A stretch of DNA of 32,491 bases from an uncultured Oscillospiraceae bacterium (GCA_947632155.1 CANROF010000030.1:1-32491); one strand, 5' to 3'; positions 23,337-30,889 are shown, numbered from the stretch's first letter. Program-made: numbers and translations. The notes: generated by a model not told the origin, from the letters alone.

Positions 23337-23861
23337 GCCATTAAACTCCCCGCCTGCCTCGATGGTGGCCAGGGCGTTTTCGATGTAGCCGTGGACCTCG
23401 CTGCGGTCGATGTCCAGCGCCACGGCCAGCTCGCCGTAGAGCATGTCCTCGGCGCGCTTCATGTACCGCTCGTCGATCTGGCCCAGCTTCTTGCCCTGGG
23501 CGGCCACGTGGCTGCGCTTGAGCCACACGTCCTTCATGAGCTTCACAAGCCCCGCGCAGGTGTAGGACTGGATGGCCCGCTGGTAGTGCTCCGTCAAAAA
23601 GCGCAGGTTGGAGTTCTCATAGAGCTCCCCGTTCACCTCCGGCATCCCGCGGATGAGGTCGATGGCCTCCTCCCGGCTTATCACCGGGCGCATGAACACG
23701 TTGGTGTCCACCGGAGCGAACACCCGTCCGGCCCGGTAGAGCGGCGACAGGGTGTAGTAGAGCCTGTCCTTGTTGACGCCGGACACGTTGGGGGAGCCGA
23801 TGTCCTCCACAACGCACACTCCCTCCCCGGCGTAGACGATGTAATCCCCGGTATCAAACAT
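23334..23861 (-). CDS. CarD family transcription regulator
   Basis: 175 residues. The N-terminal RNA polymerase-interacting domain (MFDTGDYIVYAGEGVCVVEDI, then DRLYYTLSPLY) is CarD/CdnL type; the C-terminal half is the helical DNA-binding part. CarD proteins bind RNA polymerase beta and stabilise open promoter complexes. I start at ATG 23861 with GGGAGAG about 10 bases upstream; an in-frame TTG six codons earlier would use this site as coding sequence. Its stop codon lies inside the hairpin of repeat copy 3. It diverges from the aldo/keto reductase gene. Confidence 0.88.
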   Translation of the reverse strand: MFDTGDYIVYAGEGVCVVEDIGSPNVSGVNKDRLYYTLSPLYRAGRVFAPVDTNVFMRPVISREEAIDLIRGMPEVNGELYENSNLRFLTEHYQRAIQSYTCAGLVKLMKDVWLKRSHVAAQGKKLGQIDERYMKRAEDMLYGELAVALDIDRSEVHGYIENALATIEAGGEFNG

Positions 23862-23931
23862 ACAATAACACTCTCCCAAACATTACACAGCACAATTTCG
23901 AAAAAGCAACATCTTCCCCAATTCTATATAC

Positions 23932-23940
23932 AGTATACCA
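23932..23940 (-). promoter_or_regulatory. Extended -10 of the carD-like gene
   Basis: On the reverse strand TGGTATACT (23940 to 23932), with no good -35 box. The 5' leader would be about 65 bases. Confidence 0.4.
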
Positions 23941-23993
23941 CATATTTTCGCCGGATGTAAGTGGAAAGTTTCAAAAAAATCAAAAAAAGTATG

Positions 23994-24033
23994 AATATTT
24001 CCTGTTTGGGAAATATTTATAGAAATATTTATA
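23994..24033. promoter_or_regulatory. AT-rich operator-like repeats before the aldo/keto reductase
   Basis: Nine-base inverted repeat AATATTTCC/GGAAATATT (23994-24002, 24009-24017) followed by a perfect 12-bp tandem repeat GAAATATTTATA (24010-24021 and 24022-24033). The array ends directly at the -35 box. Confidence 0.5.
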
Positions 24034-24061
24034 TTGAATTTTGGTAGAAAAAGACTATAAT
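24034..24061 (+). promoter_or_regulatory. Promoter of the aldo/keto reductase operon
   Basis: TTGAAT (24034-24039), 16-bp spacer, TATAAT (24056-24061). Confidence 0.75.
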
Positions 24062-24106
24062 AAAAACATCACACACAATAGGACTACTGCTGTCAGGAGG
24101 TATCCC

Positions 24107-25231
24107 ATGAAAAAATTAGGCTTCGGACTTATGCGCCTGCCCACCACCGACCCCAACGACCAGAAGAGCATCGACATGCCCCAGCTTGAGAAGATGGTGG
24201 ACTTGTTCCTTGAGCGCGGCTATACATACTTCGACACGGCCTACATGTACCACGACCACCAGAGCGAGATCGCCATCCGCGAGGCGCTGGTAAAGCGCCA
24301 CCCCAGGGAGAGCTTCACCCTGACCACGAAGCTGCCCGTCTCCATGCTCAAGACCCCGGAGGACCGGGAGCGGGTCTTTGAGGAGCAGCGGCAAAAGTGC
24401 GGCGTGGAGTTCTTTGACTACTACCTGCTGCATAATCTGAATTCGGGCAACTATGAGCACGCGGAGGGCCTTGACTGCTTTGGCTTCCAGCGCCGGCTCA
24501 AGGCGGAGGGGAAGATACGCCACATCGGATTTTCCTACCACGACAAGGCCGGGCTCCTGGATAGGATCCTCACGGAGCACCCGGAGGTGGAGTATGTCCA
24601 GCTCCAGCTCAACTATCTGGATTGGGAGTCCGAGCGCGTCCAGTCGCGCCTCAATTATGAGACGGTAGTAAAGCACGGGAAAAAGGTCCTGGTCATGGAG
24701 CCCGTCCGCGGCGGCGCCCTGGCGCAGCTCCCCGGCGAGGGGGAGGCGCTTTTGAAGGCCGCGGCCCCGGACGCAAGCCTGGCCTCCTGGGCCATACGCT
24801 TCGCCGCCAGCCTTCCGGAGGTCCATGTGGTCCTCTCCGGTATGAGCAATTTGGAGCAGCTTCAGGACAACACATGCTTTATGTCCGATTTCAAGCCCCT
24901 CACGGAGCCGGAGCGCGGGATGCTGGCAAAATGCGCCGACATCATCAACAACTACACCGCCGTGCCCTGCACCGCCTGCCGCTACTGCACCGAGGGCTGC
25001 CCCCGGGGCATCGAGATACCCGACATTTTCGAGATGTACAACCGCAGCGCCAAGGCCAAGCTCCTGCGGGCCTGGCACGACAAGGCAAAGGACGACTACG
25101 CCGAGTACATCAAGACCCACGCCAAGGCCGGCGACTGCATCCGCTGCGGCCAGTGCGAGCGCGCCTGCCCCCAGCATATCGGCGTCATCAAGGCCCTCCG
25201 GGACGCGGCGGAGCTCTATGAAAATAAATGA
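24107..25231 (+). CDS. Aldo/keto reductase with C-terminal 4Fe-4S ferredoxin domain
   Basis: 374 residues. The AKR barrel has the catalytic tetrad Asp43, Tyr48 (DTAYMYH), Lys75 and His109. Two CX2CX2CX3CP motifs at the C terminus (Cys288-298 CTACRYCTEGCP; Cys344-354 CIRCGQCERACP) predict two 4Fe-4S clusters, so electrons may come from ferredoxin-like carriers. Such fusions are common in anaerobes; the substrate is unknown. ATG 24107 follows TCAGGAGG. The FMN reductase starts nine bases after the stop, so both are probably one redox unit. Confidence 0.9.
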   Translation: MKKLGFGLMRLPTTDPNDQKSIDMPQLEKMVDLFLERGYTYFDTAYMYHDHQSEIAIREALVKRHPRESFTLTTKLPVSMLKTPEDRERVFEEQRQKCGVEFFDYYLLHNLNSGNYEHAEGLDCFGFQRRLKAEGKIRHIGFSYHDKAGLLDRILTEHPEVEYVQLQLNYLDWESERVQSRLNYETVVKHGKKVLVMEPVRGGALAQLPGEGEALLKAAAPDASLASWAIRFAASLPEVHVVLSGMSNLEQLQDNTCFMSDFKPLTEPERGMLAKCADIINNYTAVPCTACRYCTEGCPRGIEIPDIFEMYNRSAKAKLLRAWHDKAKDDYAEYIKTHAKAGDCIRCGQCERACPQHIGVIKALRDAAELYENK

Positions 25232-25240
25232 GGTGATAGT

Positions 25241-25870
25241 ATGAAGGTACTTTTAGTCAACGGCAGCCCCCACGAGCACGGCTGCACCCATACGGCCCTT
25301 TGCGAGGTAGGGAAGGCCCTCGCCGGGGACGGCGTCTCCACGGAGCTTTTCTGGATCGGCAACAAGCCCATCGCCGGGTGCGTGGGCTGCGCCGGCTGCC
25401 GCAGGAGCGGCACGGACCGGTGCGTCTTCGGCGGCGACAGGGTCACGGAGTTTATCGACATCTGCGACGGGTACGACGGCTTTGTCTTCGGCTCGCCGGT
25501 GCACTACGCCTCCGCGGGCGGGGCCATGACGTGCTTTATGGACAGGGTCTTCTACTCCGCCGGCTCCCGGCTCCGGGGCAAGCCCGGCGCGGCGGTCGTC
25601 TCGGCCCGCCGTGGCGGCACCACCGCGGCGCTGGACCAGCTCAACAAATACTTCTACATAACCGGTATGCCCATCCCCACCAGCCAGTATTGGCCCATGG
25701 TCCACGGCAACACCCCCGCCGAGGCCGCCCAGGACCTGGAGGGGATGCAGATCATGCGCCTTTTGGGCCACAATATGGCCTGGCTCTTAAAGTGCATCGC
25801 CGCCGGCCGCGCCGCCGGAATAGAGCCCCCCATCCCCGAACCCCGGGTGAACACCAATTTTATAAGGTAA
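25241..25870 (+). CDS. NADPH-dependent FMN reductase/iron-sulfur flavoprotein-like protein
   Basis: 209 residues with a flavodoxin-like fold. NGSPHEHGCT near the N terminus binds the FMN phosphate, and FGSPVHYASAGG forms the second flavin loop. Cys47, Cys50, Cys53 and Cys61 (CVGCAGC...C) are a compact cysteine cluster typical of iron-sulfur flavoproteins. RBS GAGGTGAT precedes the ATG. Its position directly behind a ferredoxin-type AKR suggests coupled electron transfer. A repeat element follows and separates it from a convergent lipoprotein gene. Confidence 0.87.
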   Translation: MKVLLVNGSPHEHGCTHTALCEVGKALAGDGVSTELFWIGNKPIAGCVGCAGCRRSGTDRCVFGGDRVTEFIDICDGYDGFVFGSPVHYASAGGAMTCFMDRVFYSAGSRLRGKPGAAVVSARRGGTTAALDQLNKYFYITGMPIPTSQYWPMVHGNTPAEAAQDLEGMQIMRLLGHNMAWLLKCIAAGRAAGIEPPIPEPRVNTNFIR

Positions 25871-25898
25871 ATTTAAGACCCAAATCGAACAGAACAAA

Positions 25899-26148
25899 AC
25901 CCGGACCGCCGACGGCGGCCCCAGCCTGTCGAAAAAGCCCTGACGGGCTTTTCCGACAAGGGGAGCGTGCGGGAAATTTTCGCTGAATTTTGCGAAATTC
26001 AGCGAAAACTTCCCTGCTGTCGCCCTGCGCGCGCCCCGTTGGGGCACACTTGTGCGACAAAAGGAATTTTTTCCAAGGCACATGTCCTTGGAAAAAATAT
26101 TGAAATTTAGTTTTTTGACAAACTGACCCGGACCGCCGACGGCGGCCC
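25899..26148. repeat. Four-hairpin dispersed element, copy 4 (reverse), with 23-bp direct repeats
   Basis: Core 25922-26125 (204 bp), nearly the reverse complement of copy 1: hairpins with TGTCGAAAAAGCCC, TTTTCGCTGAATTT, TGTCGCCC and TTTTTTCCAAGG appear in opposite order. An exact 23-bp direct repeat flanks it (25899-25921 and 26126-26148), each one a CCGCCGACGGCGG hairpin. The left copy is preceded by AAAAC and the right one followed by GGGTTTTT, so joining the two outer flanks rebuilds one intact terminator. Confidence 0.85.
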
Positions 26149-26156
26149 GGGTTTTT
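26126..26156 (+). terminator. Terminator of the FMN reductase gene (right direct repeat of copy 4)
   Basis: GC-rich hairpin around CCGCCGACGGCGG followed by GGGTTTTT on the forward strand. Confidence 0.6.
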
Positions 26157-26181
26157 GGGTTTTCGGACTGTTCATTATTCA

Positions 26182-27615
26182 TTATATGTCGCTGTAGGGG
26201 TCGAACAACTCCGCCAGGTACGCGTAGTCCTCCTCGGTGAGGTCGAAGATGTTCTTTGTGCTCGCCGGGGCCTCCGGGGAGACGCCGGGGGTGTAGCTGA
26301 CGGCCAGGGGAATCTCCAAAGTCTCGCCCTGGGCGGTGACGGTGAGGCCGGCCAGGGAGAAGCCGTCGCTCTCCACATCCAGCACCGTGCTGAAGGCGGC
26401 GGAGCCCTCGGGGGAGCCCATGTCCAAGGTGAGGCGGCCGCTGCTGTCCCAGACGGTGGTCAGCGTCGCTGTCTCGCCGCCGGCGGTGACGGTGAGGACG
26501 TGGGTGTAGCCGTTGCCGCCGGACACGGCGCTTTCAAACGACACGCTCTCGCCGTCGGAGGTGACATTGGCGGTGATATTGCCGTTGTTGTAGAAGTCCA
26601 TGACGAGGGAGCCCTGGTCCCCCTCGTCGCTCACGGGCGTCATGACAAAGCCGGAGACGCGGCCGTCCAGGACGAAGACGTCGAATTTGCAGCTTGTGCC
26701 GCTGGAGCGCAGCTCCGAGAAGTCCGGGTCCGGTCCCCGGAAGCTCTCCATGCCGTCGATGGAGCCGTAGAGCATGTCGTAGAGCCTGTCGAGGGCCTCG
26801 CGGTTGACGCCGCTCATCAGCGCGTCCGTGTATGTCTCCATGGCGTCGGCCATATGCTCGCTGTCCAGGACAAACGAGATCTTCCAGCCCTGGGCGTCCT
26901 GGCCGTCGCGCTGTCCGGCGTACTCCTCCGCGGCGAACTCCACGCCGTCGGTGAGGGCCTTGGCGATGTCGTCGCCCAGCTTCTCCATGGCCTCGCCCTG
27001 GGGGAGCTTGATGTCGGAGAGAATATCCAGGACCTCGTCGATCTGCTTGAAGGCCTCCAGCGCGCTGTCGTCCATTTCCTGGGCCAGGACGCTGCCGGAC
27101 ACCTGGTCATAGAGGTCGTAGGGCCGCAGGCCGTAAAACGTCTCGTCGCCAAAGACCATGGGGACCTGGACGCCCACAAAGTCGCGGCTGAGATAGACGC
27201 TGCCGGCCATCTCCATCAGGTCCTCCACGTTTATCGTCGCGTCCAGCCGGACCGCGTCGGAGTCGTAGGCCAGGGCGAGGGCCGCCGAGGCGCCCATGCC
27301 GTCCCCGTCGGTGAAGGAGAAGCTGGCGTCCAACTGTCCGCTGGGGCCCATCACGTCCCGGAGGGCCGCGGCGGGGGAGCCGGCGTAGCGCCGGGCAAGG
27401 TCCGCCGCCGTGACCTCCGCCGCGGCGGTCATGTAGGCCAGGGGGTCCTCCCCGGGGGAGGAGGCGGCGATGTCCGCCGGGTCCGGGCTCTTGCCGGCGC
27501 CGTCCGGGCTGAAATTGCCGTCCCCCTCGTCCTCGCCCTTGGAGCAGGCCGCCAGCGAGAGCGCCAACACCAACGCCAGGGTCAAGGCCAGAAGCCTTTT
27601 TAACGAGTGTTTCAT
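26182..27615 (-). CDS. Secreted lipoprotein of unknown function, 477 residues
   Basis: A clear lipoprotein signal peptide opens the protein: MKHSLKRLLA, a Leu/Ala-rich core and the lipobox LAAC with Cys24. An acidic Gly/Ser/Asp linker and a large beta-rich domain follow, with many Gly-Asp and aromatic strands (VTVTAGGETATLTTVWDSSG). I recognise no named family. It will be anchored on the outer face of the membrane. ATG 27615 follows AAAAGGAG. It has its own promoter (27650-27677) and appears monocistronic. Confidence 0.8.
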   Translation of the reverse strand: MKHSLKRLLALTLALVLALSLAACSKGEDEGDGNFSPDGAGKSPDPADIAASSPGEDPLAYMTAAAEVTAADLARRYAGSPAAALRDVMGPSGQLDASFSFTDGDGMGASAALALAYDSDAVRLDATINVEDLMEMAGSVYLSRDFVGVQVPMVFGDETFYGLRPYDLYDQVSGSVLAQEMDDSALEAFKQIDEVLDILSDIKLPQGEAMEKLGDDIAKALTDGVEFAAEEYAGQRDGQDAQGWKISFVLDSEHMADAMETYTDALMSGVNREALDRLYDMLYGSIDGMESFRGPDPDFSELRSSGTSCKFDVFVLDGRVSGFVMTPVSDEGDQGSLVMDFYNNGNITANVTSDGESVSFESAVSGGNGYTHVLTVTAGGETATLTTVWDSSGRLTLDMGSPEGSAAFSTVLDVESDGFSLAGLTVTAQGETLEIPLAVSYTPGVSPEAPASTKNIFDLTEEDYAYLAELFDPYSDI

Positions 27616-27649
27616 AAAAACAGCTCCTTTTTTACAAAATCTATAAGCT

Positions 27650-27677
27650 ATTATATTCTTCATCCCGCCAAAGTCAA
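27650..27677 (-). promoter_or_regulatory. Promoter of the lipoprotein gene
   Basis: On the reverse strand TTGACT (27677-27672), 16-bp spacer, TATAAT (27655-27650). Confidence 0.8.
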
Positions 27678-27747
27678 TACTTCGGGCAAAATATGACGGG
27701 AGTGGGCATGATAATGGAAAAAATAGCGGATAAAATGTAAAATATAA

Positions 27748-27776
27748 TTGACATATCCCCACAAAAATGGTATAAT
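27748..27776 (+). promoter_or_regulatory. Consensus SigA promoter of the membrane protein/Xre pair
   Basis: TTGACA (27748-27753), 17-bp spacer, TATAAT (27771-27776): perfect consensus, 27 bases before the start codon at 27803. Confidence 0.9.
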
Positions 27777-27802
27777 AAAGAAAAAAGGGAGGAATGAGGA
27801 AA

Positions 27803-28225
27803 ATGAAATACGACGAACGGCAGGTCATCGCCCAGGGCCGGGGCTACAAGTGGGGCTTTCTCACCATGGCGGGGACGGGGATAGCCGTCTGTGCCGCCAA
27901 CGCCCTCACGGGGCGGGAGCTCTTTGGCGTGGGCGTGGCGGTGGCGGCAATCTTGTCCCTGGGCTGTGGGGTGATGGCGGTATATGACATCCTGAAGGAC
28001 GCCTTCATCTCCCCCGGCGGCAGAAGGGCCCCGGAGCTGATTTCCATGGGCCTTATGGCGGCGGCCGGCGTTGCCCACGGGGTCCGGACTCTCGGTGAGA
28101 GCGGCGCGATGCCGGAGGGGACCCTGGGGCCGTGCTGGACCTTTTTCGCCCTGGCGTTTGTGTGCGTCAGCGTCTTCGCGGCGCTGGTCGTCAAGGCCGT
28201 CATGGACCGGAGGGGCGGGGAATGA
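27803..28225 (+). CDS. Small membrane protein of unknown function
   Basis: 140 residues with four predicted membrane helices (FLTMAGTGIAVCAANALTG; VGVAVAAILSLGCGVMAVYD; a weaker one near ISMGLMAAAGVAHG; CWTFFALAFVCVSVFAALVV). The soluble N terminus MKYDERQVIAQGRGYKWGF recalls DUF-type membrane proteins paired with small Xre regulators in Clostridia. ATG 27803 has GGGAGG about ten bases upstream; an ATG three codons earlier is too close to it. The Xre gene overlaps by four bases. Membrane protein plus cytoplasmic HTH could act as a one-step signalling pair, which is inference. Confidence 0.75.
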   Translation: MKYDERQVIAQGRGYKWGFLTMAGTGIAVCAANALTGRELFGVGVAVAAILSLGCGVMAVYDILKDAFISPGGRRAPELISMGLMAAAGVAHGVRTLGESGAMPEGTLGPCWTFFALAFVCVSVFAALVVKAVMDRRGGE

Positions 28226-28416
28226 AGAACCTTCGTCTGAAGGCCGCCCGGGCGGCCAAGGACCTGAGCCAGCAGGCCCTGGCCGACCGGGTGGGCGTCA
28301 CCCGCCAGACCATCAACGCCATCGAAAACGGCGACTACAACCCCACCGTCAACCTGTGCATCGCCATCTGCCGGGAGCTGGGAAAGACTTTAAACGATCT
28401 GTTTTGGGAAGAATAA
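28222..28416 (+). CDS. Xre-family HTH regulator, 64 residues
   Basis: A compact Cro/C1 domain: LRLKAARAAKDLSQQALADRVGVTRQTINAIENGDYNPTVNL, then CRELGKTLNDLFWEE. This short YozG-like form usually accompanies a membrane protein in Firmicutes. ATG 28222 overlaps the previous stop and follows GGAGGGG. It probably controls its own operon, but no operator palindrome is obvious at the consensus promoter. Confidence 0.88.
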   Translation: MKNLRLKAARAAKDLSQQALADRVGVTRQTINAIENGDYNPTVNLCIAICRELGKTLNDLFWEE

Positions 28417-28441
28417 AATAAATTTTCTTCCTGCGTATTCG

Positions 28442-28475
28442 TCCGCCTCCTTATGCTTTAGCGTAAGGAGGCGGA
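28442..28475. terminator. Long hairpin between convergent genes
   Basis: 15-bp stem TCCGCCTCCTTATGC with GCGTAAGGAGGCGGA (one G-T pair) and loop TTTA. No T-run on either strand, so termination is likely but not certain. It separates the Xre gene from the convergent lyase. Confidence 0.5.
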
Positions 28476-28516
28476 GCACAATATGGTAAGCTCGATAGAT
28501 GGATGACCCAGTTTTC

Positions 28517-30151
28517 TCACTCGCTGGGGTACGGCTCCAAAAACGCGTGGAAATGGCGCATGGGGAGGTCGCGGCCCCAGGTGATACGCATATTGGGGAT
28601 GCTCTCCCGGTCCTCGTAGAGTGCCTTCACCGCCGCAATCACATAGTCCAGATGCTCACGGGAAAGCTGGCTGCGGTTTACGGCAAAGCGGACCACGTTG
28701 CAAAGCTCCTCCTGCTGCTCCGGGGTCTTGAGATCATATTCCATGGAGTAGTCGCCCAGCTCCGAAACCCTAATGCCGTAGCGCCGGATAAGCTCCACGG
28801 AGAAGCCCTGGCCCGCGAAGCTCTCGTGGCTGCGCTTTCCGTCAAAAAACTCCGTCATGTTGATGTACACCCCGTGGCCTCCGGCGGGGAGGACCACGCC
28901 CTTCACCCCGGCCTTATAGAAACCCTGGGCCAGATACTCGCACTGTTCGATGCGGGCCTTTTGGTAATTGAAATCGCACTCCTCATAGAGCCCCGCCGCC
29001 AGGGCCATGATGTCCCGCCCGGACATCCCGCCGTAGGAGTCGTTGCCGTAGCTGGAGATCTGCTTGACCTTCAAAAGCACCCCCACGTCGGTCTTCACGC
29101 TGCCATCCGGGTTGAAGTCGGAGAACTTGCGCCAGAAGCGGCCCCGGTCCCTGAAGGCCAGCATCCCGCCCATGTTGGCGTGGCCGTTTTTCTTGGCCGA
29201 CATGGTGAAGCCGTCGCAATAGGAAAACATCTCCGTGGCAATCTCGGCGATGGACTTGTCCTCATACCCCGGCTCGTTGAGCTTTATGAAGCAGGCGTTC
29301 TCCGCCCAGCGGGCGGCGTCGAACATGAAGGGGATGTCGTACTCTGCCGCGATTTTCGCCGTCTCCCGGATGGACCGCATGGAGACGGGCTGACCGCAGA
29401 CGGTGTTGTTGGTGATGGTGGTGTAGATGAGCGGCACGTTCTCCGGCCCCACGGCCTCGATGAGCTGACGCAGTTTTTCCACATCCATGTCGCCCTTGAA
29501 GGGGTTGTGCTCGTATTTGCCGCCCTCCGGGACCTCGTAGAGCAGCTCCTTGTGGTAGAGATTCCGGGGGATGGAACCCATCTGCTTGATGTTGCCCTCG
29601 GTGGTGTCGAAATGCCCGTTGGAGGGGATGGTAAAGACGTGACCGGGGTGGCGCTTTGCCATGATGGAGCGCACCATCTCAAAAAGCACCGACTCCGCCG
29701 CGCGGCCCTGCTGGATGATAAAGGCGTTGGGACGCTCAAGCTGCTTGGCCCCGCCGTTGAAAAGCCCGCCCTCGTACTCGCAAAGGTACAGCTCGTCCAT
29801 CATTTTGTCGATGTCCGTACAGCCCGTGCGGATAAGGTCGATGGACTTTTTCCAATTCTTTTCCCCGCCGCGCTCGAAGACGTCCCGGAAGGCCTCCAGC
29901 AGGACATAGTAGCCCTTGTTGCGCCCGTAGGACTCGTCCCCCAGGAACATGGACGCCCACTGGAGGTCCGTCATGGCCGTGGTGCCGGAGTCGGACAGCA
30001 TATCCACCGTCAGCATCCCGGCGGGAAAGGCAAACTCGTTGTAGTGGGTGGCCTTCAAAGCTCTCTCCCGCTGCTCCACTGTCACGGTGGGGATGCTGCG
30101 GGACACATACGTCATCGCTCTCGGAGTGGGCACGTTCAACGTAAAATCCAT
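28517..30151 (-). CDS. Tryptophanase-like PLP-dependent beta-eliminating lyase
   Basis: 544 residues against about 470 for E. coli TnaA. Family landmarks are conserved: LSDSGTTAMTDLQWASMFLGDESY (TnaA Tyr74 region), SNGHFDTTEGN, FDAARWAENACFIK (PLP-ring Asp), FTMSAKKNGHANMGGML (PLP Lys), FAVNRSQLS (Arg419 equivalent) and the C-terminal MRHFHAFLEP (His463 equivalent). An extra about 40 residues are inserted before the QGRAAES motif. It should cleave an amino acid to pyruvate, ammonia and a leaving group; tryptophan or tyrosine/other substrates cannot be told apart. RBS AAAGGAGAG. No tnaB-like permease or tnaC leader is adjacent. Confidence 0.88.
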   Translation of the reverse strand: MDFTLNVPTPRAMTYVSRSIPTVTVEQRERALKATHYNEFAFPAGMLTVDMLSDSGTTAMTDLQWASMFLGDESYGRNKGYYVLLEAFRDVFERGGEKNWKKSIDLIRTGCTDIDKMMDELYLCEYEGGLFNGGAKQLERPNAFIIQQGRAAESVLFEMVRSIMAKRHPGHVFTIPSNGHFDTTEGNIKQMGSIPRNLYHKELLYEVPEGGKYEHNPFKGDMDVEKLRQLIEAVGPENVPLIYTTITNNTVCGQPVSMRSIRETAKIAAEYDIPFMFDAARWAENACFIKLNEPGYEDKSIAEIATEMFSYCDGFTMSAKKNGHANMGGMLAFRDRGRFWRKFSDFNPDGSVKTDVGVLLKVKQISSYGNDSYGGMSGRDIMALAAGLYEECDFNYQKARIEQCEYLAQGFYKAGVKGVVLPAGGHGVYINMTEFFDGKRSHESFAGQGFSVELIRRYGIRVSELGDYSMEYDLKTPEQQEELCNVVRFAVNRSQLSREHLDYVIAAVKALYEDRESIPNMRITWGRDLPMRHFHAFLEPYPSE

Positions 30152-30189
30152 CTCTATCTCTCCTTTGCCCGAAGGGGCTCTTTTTCCCC

Positions 30190-30218
30190 ATCTTAACAAA
30201 GCCCCCGCCCCCTGTCAA
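30190..30218 (-). promoter_or_regulatory. Promoter of the tryptophanase-like gene
   Basis: On the reverse strand TTGACA (30218-30213), 17-bp spacer, TAAGAT (30195-30190). The leader is only about 30 bases, too short for a tnaC-type leader peptide. Confidence 0.8.
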
Positions 30219-30478
30219 CACGCCGCCCAAAAACTGGTAGTTGAATAGCGTGGTAAATCGGCAAACGCCGGCACGCCGATATTGGGCCAGAAAGGTCATA
30301 GCAATTCCACGCCAAAGCCCCAGCCCGGAGCTTTTGCCCGTTGGTGAGAAGAAGACGGACAGGACGCCAAGAGCAGAGATTGACCTTGCCGGAAAATACA
30401 GGGACGAGTATTATAGAAAGCGGGGCCGCGAAAATTCACGTCTCACCCAACGTGCCTTTTCACAGCCCCACTTTTTTG

Positions 30479-30507
30479 TTGACATAATTCGAATAATGGT
30501 ATAAAAT
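30479..30507 (+). promoter_or_regulatory. Strong promoter upstream of the palindromic element and small peptide gene
   Basis: TTGACA (30479-30484), 17-bp spacer, TAAAAT (30502-30507). The transcript would enter the 161-bp palindrome at once. I see no supported gene between 30220 and 30478. Confidence 0.65.
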
Positions 30508-30514
30508 GCTTTTC

Positions 30515-30675
30515 ATACTAATCCCTGATTAAAAAGTCCAACCGAGCGGCGAGGATTTTTTGCGTCAGGCGAGGAAGACGGCGCAGAGAATACTGTATGT
30601 ATTGTCAAGCCGTCTGACGAAGCATGGCGCAAAAAAGACCGTCGCGAATTGGAGTTTTTGATTAGGGATTAGTAT
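30515..30675. repeat. 161-bp imperfect palindrome (MITE-like)
   Basis: Ends ATACTAATCCCTGATTAAAAA (30515-30535) and the complement of ATACTAATCCCTAATCAAAAA (30655-30675), two mismatches in 21. The inner arms continue to match with gaps, including TTTTTTGCG/CGCAAAAAA. No reading frame and no obvious target duplication. Confidence 0.7.
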
Positions 30676-30750
30676 CAGCAGAAGGGCTTGGCCTTGAAAG
30701 CGGTTGGCTCACCTTTTCCGCGCGATTTGCGGCGGAGGGAGGTGAGGCGT

Positions 30751-30846
30751 ATGAGAAAAAAGCTGTTCAAGATACTTATCACCGCTGTTCTCACGGTGGT
30801 GTTCATGATACTTTGGGCAATATTTTTTCCCACATACGCGTACTGA
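30751..30846 (+). CDS. 31-residue hydrophobic peptide, candidate type I toxin
   Basis: ATG at 30751 is preceded by an exceptionally strong ribosome site (GGAGGGAGGTGAGG). The peptide is MRKKLFK, then one membrane helix rich in Ile/Val/Leu/Phe (ILITAVLTVVFMILWAIFF), ending PTYAY. A basic start plus a single helix is typical of small membrane peptides such as type I toxins. A consensus promoter on the opposite strand (30932-30960) points into its 3' end, and inverted repeats surround it. No family name is recognised. Expression and toxicity are unproven; it could also be a regulatory or structural small membrane protein. Confidence 0.6.
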   Translation: MRKKLFKILITAVLTVVFMILWAIFFPTYAY

Positions 30847-30873
30847 CCGCTCGGTGGGCCCCGAACGGTCAGT
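30842..30873. terminator. Hairpin across the stop codon of the small peptide gene
   Basis: ACTGACCG (30842-30849) pairs with CGGTCAGT (30866-30873), with an inner TCGG/CCGA. It is placed where both convergent transcripts would end. Neither side has a T-run, so a bidirectional terminator is only likely. Confidence 0.45.
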
Positions 30874-30889
30874 AATAAAAATGTTACTA

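Noticed and set aside
22779-23960. 393-codon forward frame through ydcF-like gene, repeat and carD-like gene
   Set aside because: Crosses two real genes and a repeat element; no start signal.
26155-27603. 482-codon forward frame opposite the lipoprotein gene
   Set aside because: The reverse strand encodes a lipoprotein with signal peptide, lipobox, ribosome site and promoter; the forward frame is its shadow.
28499-30196. 565-codon forward frame opposite the lyase gene
   Set aside because: The reverse strand carries conserved tryptophanase motifs, so this is a shadow.
30241-30504. 87-codon forward frame between the lyase promoter and the palindrome
   Set aside because: Starts with TTG without a ribosome site, has no recognisable domain, and overlaps a consensus promoter at its 3' end.
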